Assembly (NCBI GenBank): GCA_905221605.1
Contig: CAJNDS010000164.1
Location: 1-64,000, forward strand
Reading direction: 5' to 3'
DNA length: 64,000 bases
From: Symbiodinium natans
Lineage: Eukaryota; Sar; Dinophyceae; Suessiales; Symbiodiniaceae
Below the pieces are notes generated by a model. That model saw only the letters and a program-made list of their open reading frames with translations, had not been told where the DNA came from and made no database searches. Positions 56,801 through 62,800 of this stretch are shown here, in pieces (position 1 is the stretch's first letter; each line of letters opens with the position of its first letter). The position numbers were made by a program, and so were the translations under genes.

Positions 56801-59800
56801 AGGCGTTAGGTTTCGGTTGTCGCCCCTTTGAGGCGTTAGGTTTCGGTTGTCGCCCCTTTGAGGCGTTAGGTTTCGGTTGTCGCCCTTTGAGGCGTTAGGT
56901 TTCGGTTGTCGCCCTTTGAGGCGTTATAGGTTTCGGTTGTCGCCCTTTGAGGCGTTAGGTTTCGGTTGTCGCCCTTTGAGGCGTTAGGTTTCGGTTGTCG
57001 CCCTTTGAGGCGTTAGGTTTCGGTTGTCGCCCTTTGAGGCGTTAGGTTTCGGCTGTCGCCCTTTGAGGCGTTAGGTTTCGGTTGTCGCCCTTTTGAGGCG
57101 TTAGGTTTCGGTTGTCGCCCTTTGAGGCGTTAGGTTTCGGTTGCCGCCCTTTGAGGCGTTAGGTTTCGGTTGCCGCCCTTTGGGGCGTTAGGTTTCGGTC
57201 GTCGCCCTTTTGAGGCGTTAGGCTTCGGCTGTCGCCCTTTGGAGGCGTTAGGTTTCGGTTGTCGCCCTTTGGGGCGTTAGGTTTCGGTTGTCGCCCTTTG
57301 GGGCGTTAGGTTTCGGTTGTCGCCCTTTGGGGCGTTAGGTTTCGGTTGTCGCCCTTTGAGGCGTTAGGTTTCGGTTGTCGCCCTTTGAGTCGTTAGGTTT
57401 CGGTTGTCGCCCTTTGAGGCGTTAGGTTTCGGTTGTCCCCGCCCTTTGAGGCGTTAGGTTTCGGTTGTCGCCCTTTGAAGCGTTAGGTTTCGGTTGTCGC
57501 CCTTTGAGGCGTTAGGTTTCGGTTGTCGCCCTTTGGGGCGTTAGGTTTCGGTTGTCGCCCTTTGAGGCGTTAGGTTTCGGTTGTCGCCCTTTGAGGCGTT
57601 AGGTTTCGGTTGTCGCCCTTTGAGGCGTTAGGTTTCGGTTGTCGCCCTTTGGGGCGTTAGGTTTCGGTTGTCGCCCTTTGAGGCGTTAGGTTTCGGTTGT
57701 CGCCCTTTGAGGCGTTAGGTTTGGGTTGTCGCCCTTTGAGGCGTTAGGTTTCGGTTGTCGCCCTTTGGGGCGTTAGGTTTCGGTTGTCGGTTAGAGGTTT
57801 CTGTTGTCGCTTTTTGAGTTCGTTGTCGCGCCTTTGGGGCGGTAGGTTTCGGTTGTCGCCCTTTGAGGCGTTTCGGTTTGCCCCTTGGCGTTAGGTTTCG
57901 GTTGTCGCCCTTTGAGGCGTTAGGTTTCGGTTGCCGCCCTTTGAGGCGTTAGGTTTCGGTTGCCGCCCTTTGAGGCGTTAGGTTTCCGTTGCCGCCCTTT
58001 GGGGCGTTAGGTTTCGGTTGTCGCCCTTTGAGGCGTTAGGTTTCGGTTGTCGCCCTTTGAGGCGCTAGGTTTCGGTTGTCGCCCTTTGAGGCGCTAGGTT
58101 TCGGTTGTCGCCCTTTGAGGCGTTCGGTTTCGGTTGTCGCCCTTTGAGGCGTTCGGTTTCGGTTGTCGCCCTTTGAGGCGTTAGGTTTCGGTTGTCGCCC
58201 TTTGAGGCGTTAGGTTTCGGTTGTCGCCCTTTGAGGCGTTAGGTTTCGGTTGTCGCCCTTTGAGGCGTTAGGTTTCGGTTGTCGCCCTTTGAGGCGCTAG
58301 CTAGGTTTCGGTTGTCGCCCTTTTGAGGCGCTAGGTTTCGGTTGTCGCCCTTTTGAGGCGTTAGGTTTCGGTTGTCGCCCTTTTGAGGCGTTAGGTTTCG
58401 GTTGTCGCCCTTTTGAGGCGTTAGGTTTCGGTTTTCGGCTGTCGCCCTTTGAGGCGTTAGGTTTCGGCTGTCGCCTTTGAGGCGTTAGGTTTCGGTTGTC
58501 GCCCTATGAGGCGTTAGGTGCTTGTTTTCGCCCTCTGTGGCGTTAGGTTCGGTTTAGGAGGCGTTAGGTTTTTGTTTTCGCCCTCTGTGGCGTTGGGTTC
58601 GGTTTGGGGGTTTCGCCCTTTGTGGCGCCGGGTTTCGGGTTGGGGGTTTCGCCCTTTGTGGCGTTATGTTTCGGTTGTCGCCCTATGAGGCGTTAGGTGC
58701 TTGTTTTCGCCCTCTGTGGCGTTAGGTTCGGTTTGGGGTTGTGAGGCATCTTCTCCCAAGAGAAGTTTTGACAATGAAAGGGTGCGTGCCACACAAGCCT
58801 GTTGTTCGCTGCTGGGTGCTGGCTGCGCTCAGCGCTGCTGACCGAAGGGACTGAGGTCCTGCTGCGACCACGGTCAGTGCGTGTTGCAGTTTTGGCTTCG
58901 TGAATCCTACAATCGTGAGTCCGCTGCAGCGCAGAGCCCTCCTGTTAACATTGCAAGCCCGGCCCATTGTCAGAGTTTTCTTGTTCTCATAGGCTCTTGG
59001 CAAACCACTCCCAGTTCAGTGAGTTCAATCTGTGGCAACAGCGTCCAGTTACTTTGCTTGAATGGCAGGTGGTCGCGCTTCTGAGTGAGGCCTTCGCGCT
59101 GTGCGGCCCATCTGTTGACCCTCAGCCCAAACAGGTATACTAATCGTAGCCCTTTGCCCTTAACCCTAAACCCTAACTACGACTAGACTGGCTTTTCCTA
59201 GTGCGTTGCACTGGCATCCATGCTGGAGTGAGACCACGCAAGTCGCAGCGGTTTCGACTTAATACGCTGCGCGCTTGACAGCTTCGGCTAAGCGAATAAG
59301 TAGCCATAGGAACACAGCTGGGAAGTAGTGGCCACAGTACAGATCAACTGTTGCGACTTGAGCCTGCTGCTGCAGCATTGAGGTGCTGTCGTGTCATTAT
59401 GTAGCAATGACGGGTCGCTGTCATTTATTCATTTCCAGTCTTGCTACAACAGAGTATCGCCGCGATCTTTCCGCCGCCGCTACCACTAGGTAGTGTGAGT
59501 GACTACTGCAGTCACAGATTGCAACGGTTGCGATTTGAACGGCATGGCATTTCTGTGAATTGGTTTCACGGATAGTCATATCGCCAACTGTAACCGCCTC
59601 ATTGAAGCATACTTGGCGCAGCGCGATGCCACTGAAGCAAGACAACTCCTGTGCATCAGAACCCTGCAGGCCCGCTCTCGGCGCCACGTTCATAGAAGTG
59701 GTGTTTTTCTGACAGACTCCAAATCGCAGCGGGTGCGACTTGTAATTTGCTAGCAAGATTTGGCAATGTTTTGGCGATGCCGATAACGAGGCCAGGTTGC

Positions 59801-62800
59801 TTGCTGGGCCCAGCTGAGCCAAGCAAATCGGAACGGTAAAAATGTGTCTTGGAGATGCCTATTTTGGGGGCTCTATTGAAGGTTTACGTGCCATATGTTT
59901 GATGAGTGCCCAGGGTCTATTCAAGCCCAAGCTTCCCTCATTGCGGCGATTCTGTCTCTTAGCGAACACCTCGCGCCACATTTCAGGCCCGGGGCTTTTG
60001 TCTTATGGGTGACAAGACTCAGGGCGCTTTACTGAAGACATTTGAGAGACGAGTGGTCAGAAATCGATTGCAGCAATGTCAATAATATGACACCAGCTGT
60101 TTAGGAATAAGGGCATGTCTTGTTGCAGAATGGGCTCTCCGTTGTGATATGTCTATATAAAATTTAGATATAGGCCCCAACAATGACAAAGCATGGAAAG
60201 CATCCGGGGTACCCCCCTCCTCCCCCGTTTTGAGGCTTGGTGTGAGTGAGGGGACCCAAGAACAGTCCAACACGCCGCCCGAGGGTCGGCAGATTTCTAA
60301 CCCTAAAATTCTGAACCCTGAGCCCTAAACCCTAAACCCGAAAATCAGCTTCATCCGACATAGGAGCTGATGCTTCGACTCCTCAAGGAAATCAAGAACG
60401 ATGACGTGAAGCGGAAGGTCCCTGGCTCGAGTCCACTGGAAGTTTAGACGGTTTAGGGTCCCCAAACCCGCCACCCTAAACCCTCAACCCGCAACCCTAA
60501 ACTGTGGGTTTGAGGGAATAAGGGGTCTATCGTGTTTTGGGGTATGGTGTCTGGCGTTTAGCATTGAGGTTTCGGGCCTCTTCTTTAGGCTCTGGGGCTT
60601 TGGGGGCGGGTGGGGGGAGGGGTCCGTGGTGTACTTGCTGTTTAGGGCTTGGGTTGCGTCAGGGGTTGTGTTCCGGTGTTTGGGGTTTAGTGTTCCGGGT
60701 ATAGGGTTTAAGAAATAGGGTTTAGTGTTTAGGTCTGGGGCGGTGTGTTCCCTTCCATCTCCATTAAATTAGGCCAAGAATGGGTACTGGGCGGGGGAAC
60801 CATGTGGCTGGAAACAACTACATCATTTAGTTGTTTCTCTGAAACCCTAAAGCCTAAACCCCTAGATTTCACAAGCGCTTCCAACCCTAAACCTTGAACC
60901 CTATAAGCTCCCTATGAGCCCTCTAAGCCCAAGCCCAAAACCCTAAACCCGAAACCTCAAACCCAACCTCCCCTAGAACCCTCAGCCTTGTAAAGCCTGA
61001 AAGAAACAGTCCTCAAACCTCCCAAAACCCTAAACCGCAGACCCCCAAACCCCAAACCGCCAAACAAAAAGCCTTCAAGGGTACCCCCCCCCGTTGGCAT
61101 CCTCCCACTTGGAGGTTCGTGGGTAGTTATAAGTAGGGTTTAGGGTTCGGGGTTTAGGGTTTTGGGGTTATAAGTACGCCTGGGGTGGGTTATAAGTGTG
61201 ACCGTCACCATGCATCGCACCGTACTTAGGGTACTTCGAGCCCGACTTCGAAGCCTAAGTATGGCCACACTTGTAATCCTACTTAGGGTACCCTGAACGC
61301 CAAGCCCTGAGTCCTAAACCCTAAACTCTGGCCTTCAACCCAAGAACCCCAAACCCCAAGTACGCTAAACCCGAAGCCCTACTTATCACCACCCACGAAC
61401 CTCTTCAAGCAGTCCCCCCCCCCACTTGGAGGTTCCTGGTACTTACTAACCAATTATAACTGGGCTTATAACCCTACTTATAATTGGAATACCCCCTATA
61501 AGGCCCTTTAGGGGTATTATAAGTAGGGCTTATAAGTACAGTTATAAGTGGTTAGTAAGTACCCCTAAACCCTAAACCCTAAGCCCTAAACCCTCAGTAA
61601 GTACCATAAACCTCCCCCCCAGGCCATCTCGGCCGCAGCGCACTTCGAGTCGACCATGCGGCAGGGAAGCAAGGACGGCACTTCGGGGGTTTAGTGTTTA
61701 GGGTTTAGGGTTTAAGGTTTAGGGTTTAGGGTGGTTTCAGGGTTCAAGGTTCAGGGTTTAGGGTTTGAGGTTCAGGTTTCTTCTGGGAGCGGGTTCAGGG
61801 CTTCGGGGGTTTGGGTTTTCGGGCTCCCTGGCTACGACCTCCAATACTGGGGTCAGCTTGGAGATCACGCGAACTACTGTATCGCCAGCATGATCGAGGG
61901 GGCGATATGAGAACCACGGCTCTGCCACAGGCGGAGCAAGTTACTCTACAGGCATATGGCCGTGGGATGCCCTAAAAGGTCTTGAGTTTAGGGCTCAGGG
62001 CCCTGAACAGCAAAACCCCCAAATATGCCCTCCCATGCATGCTCCGCTAGTTCCAGGATTGCGGCTTGCTTTTAGGTCCTCGGCGACTCCATAGCCTCCC
62101 TCGTACACCTTTCGACGATAATAGGGGACCCCCAAATATAGACCCCCCCCAATGGTAGGATTCCCTTATCATAAGGAACCCCCAAAAGGTACCCCCTAAT
62201 TTCGGACCCACCCCCCCCCCCCCACCCCTTGAGCATCTTGGATGTCCACCAGGTTTAGAGTAGAAGAAGGGTTTACGTTCGGATTAGGGTTTAGGGTTTA
62301 GGTCTCAGGACCCTGCACCTTGAACTTGGCAACCCTACTCCTCCTGTATCCATAATCCCACCCCTGTGTTTACGGTTTAGGGTTTAGGGCTTGGGGTTTA
62401 GGGTTTAGGGTTGGGGGTTTGGGGTTTAGGGTTTACACCTTACAAGACTCCAACAATAGCGCTTCGTCAGGACATCTACCACCTGGAGGCATGCCCAAAC
62501 CCGCATGACGGTTGTTCTGTTTCAGGATCCTCTTGGTTGTTCTCCCTAAGACTTCAAGCACCCCTAAGCACTTAGAACTACCCGCTCTCAACCCTAAACC
62601 TTACTTAGAACTACCCAAATAAACCTCCAAGTAGGGTCCATCCTGATGAACCCTGCAGTGGCAGGGGTTTCGGGTTTGGTTTTAGGGTTTAGGTAGCTTT
62701 CTGGCCCTAACCTGGCAGCCCAGTGACCATATAACAACAAGGGTACCCTATTTGGGGTTGGCTATACCCAGAGACTCCAATACCTTAACATACAACAAGG

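Noticed and set aside
55008-58735. CRISPR-like array of 29-bp repeats
   Set aside because: Units are head-to-tail with no unique spacers and no cas genes; this is a minisatellite.
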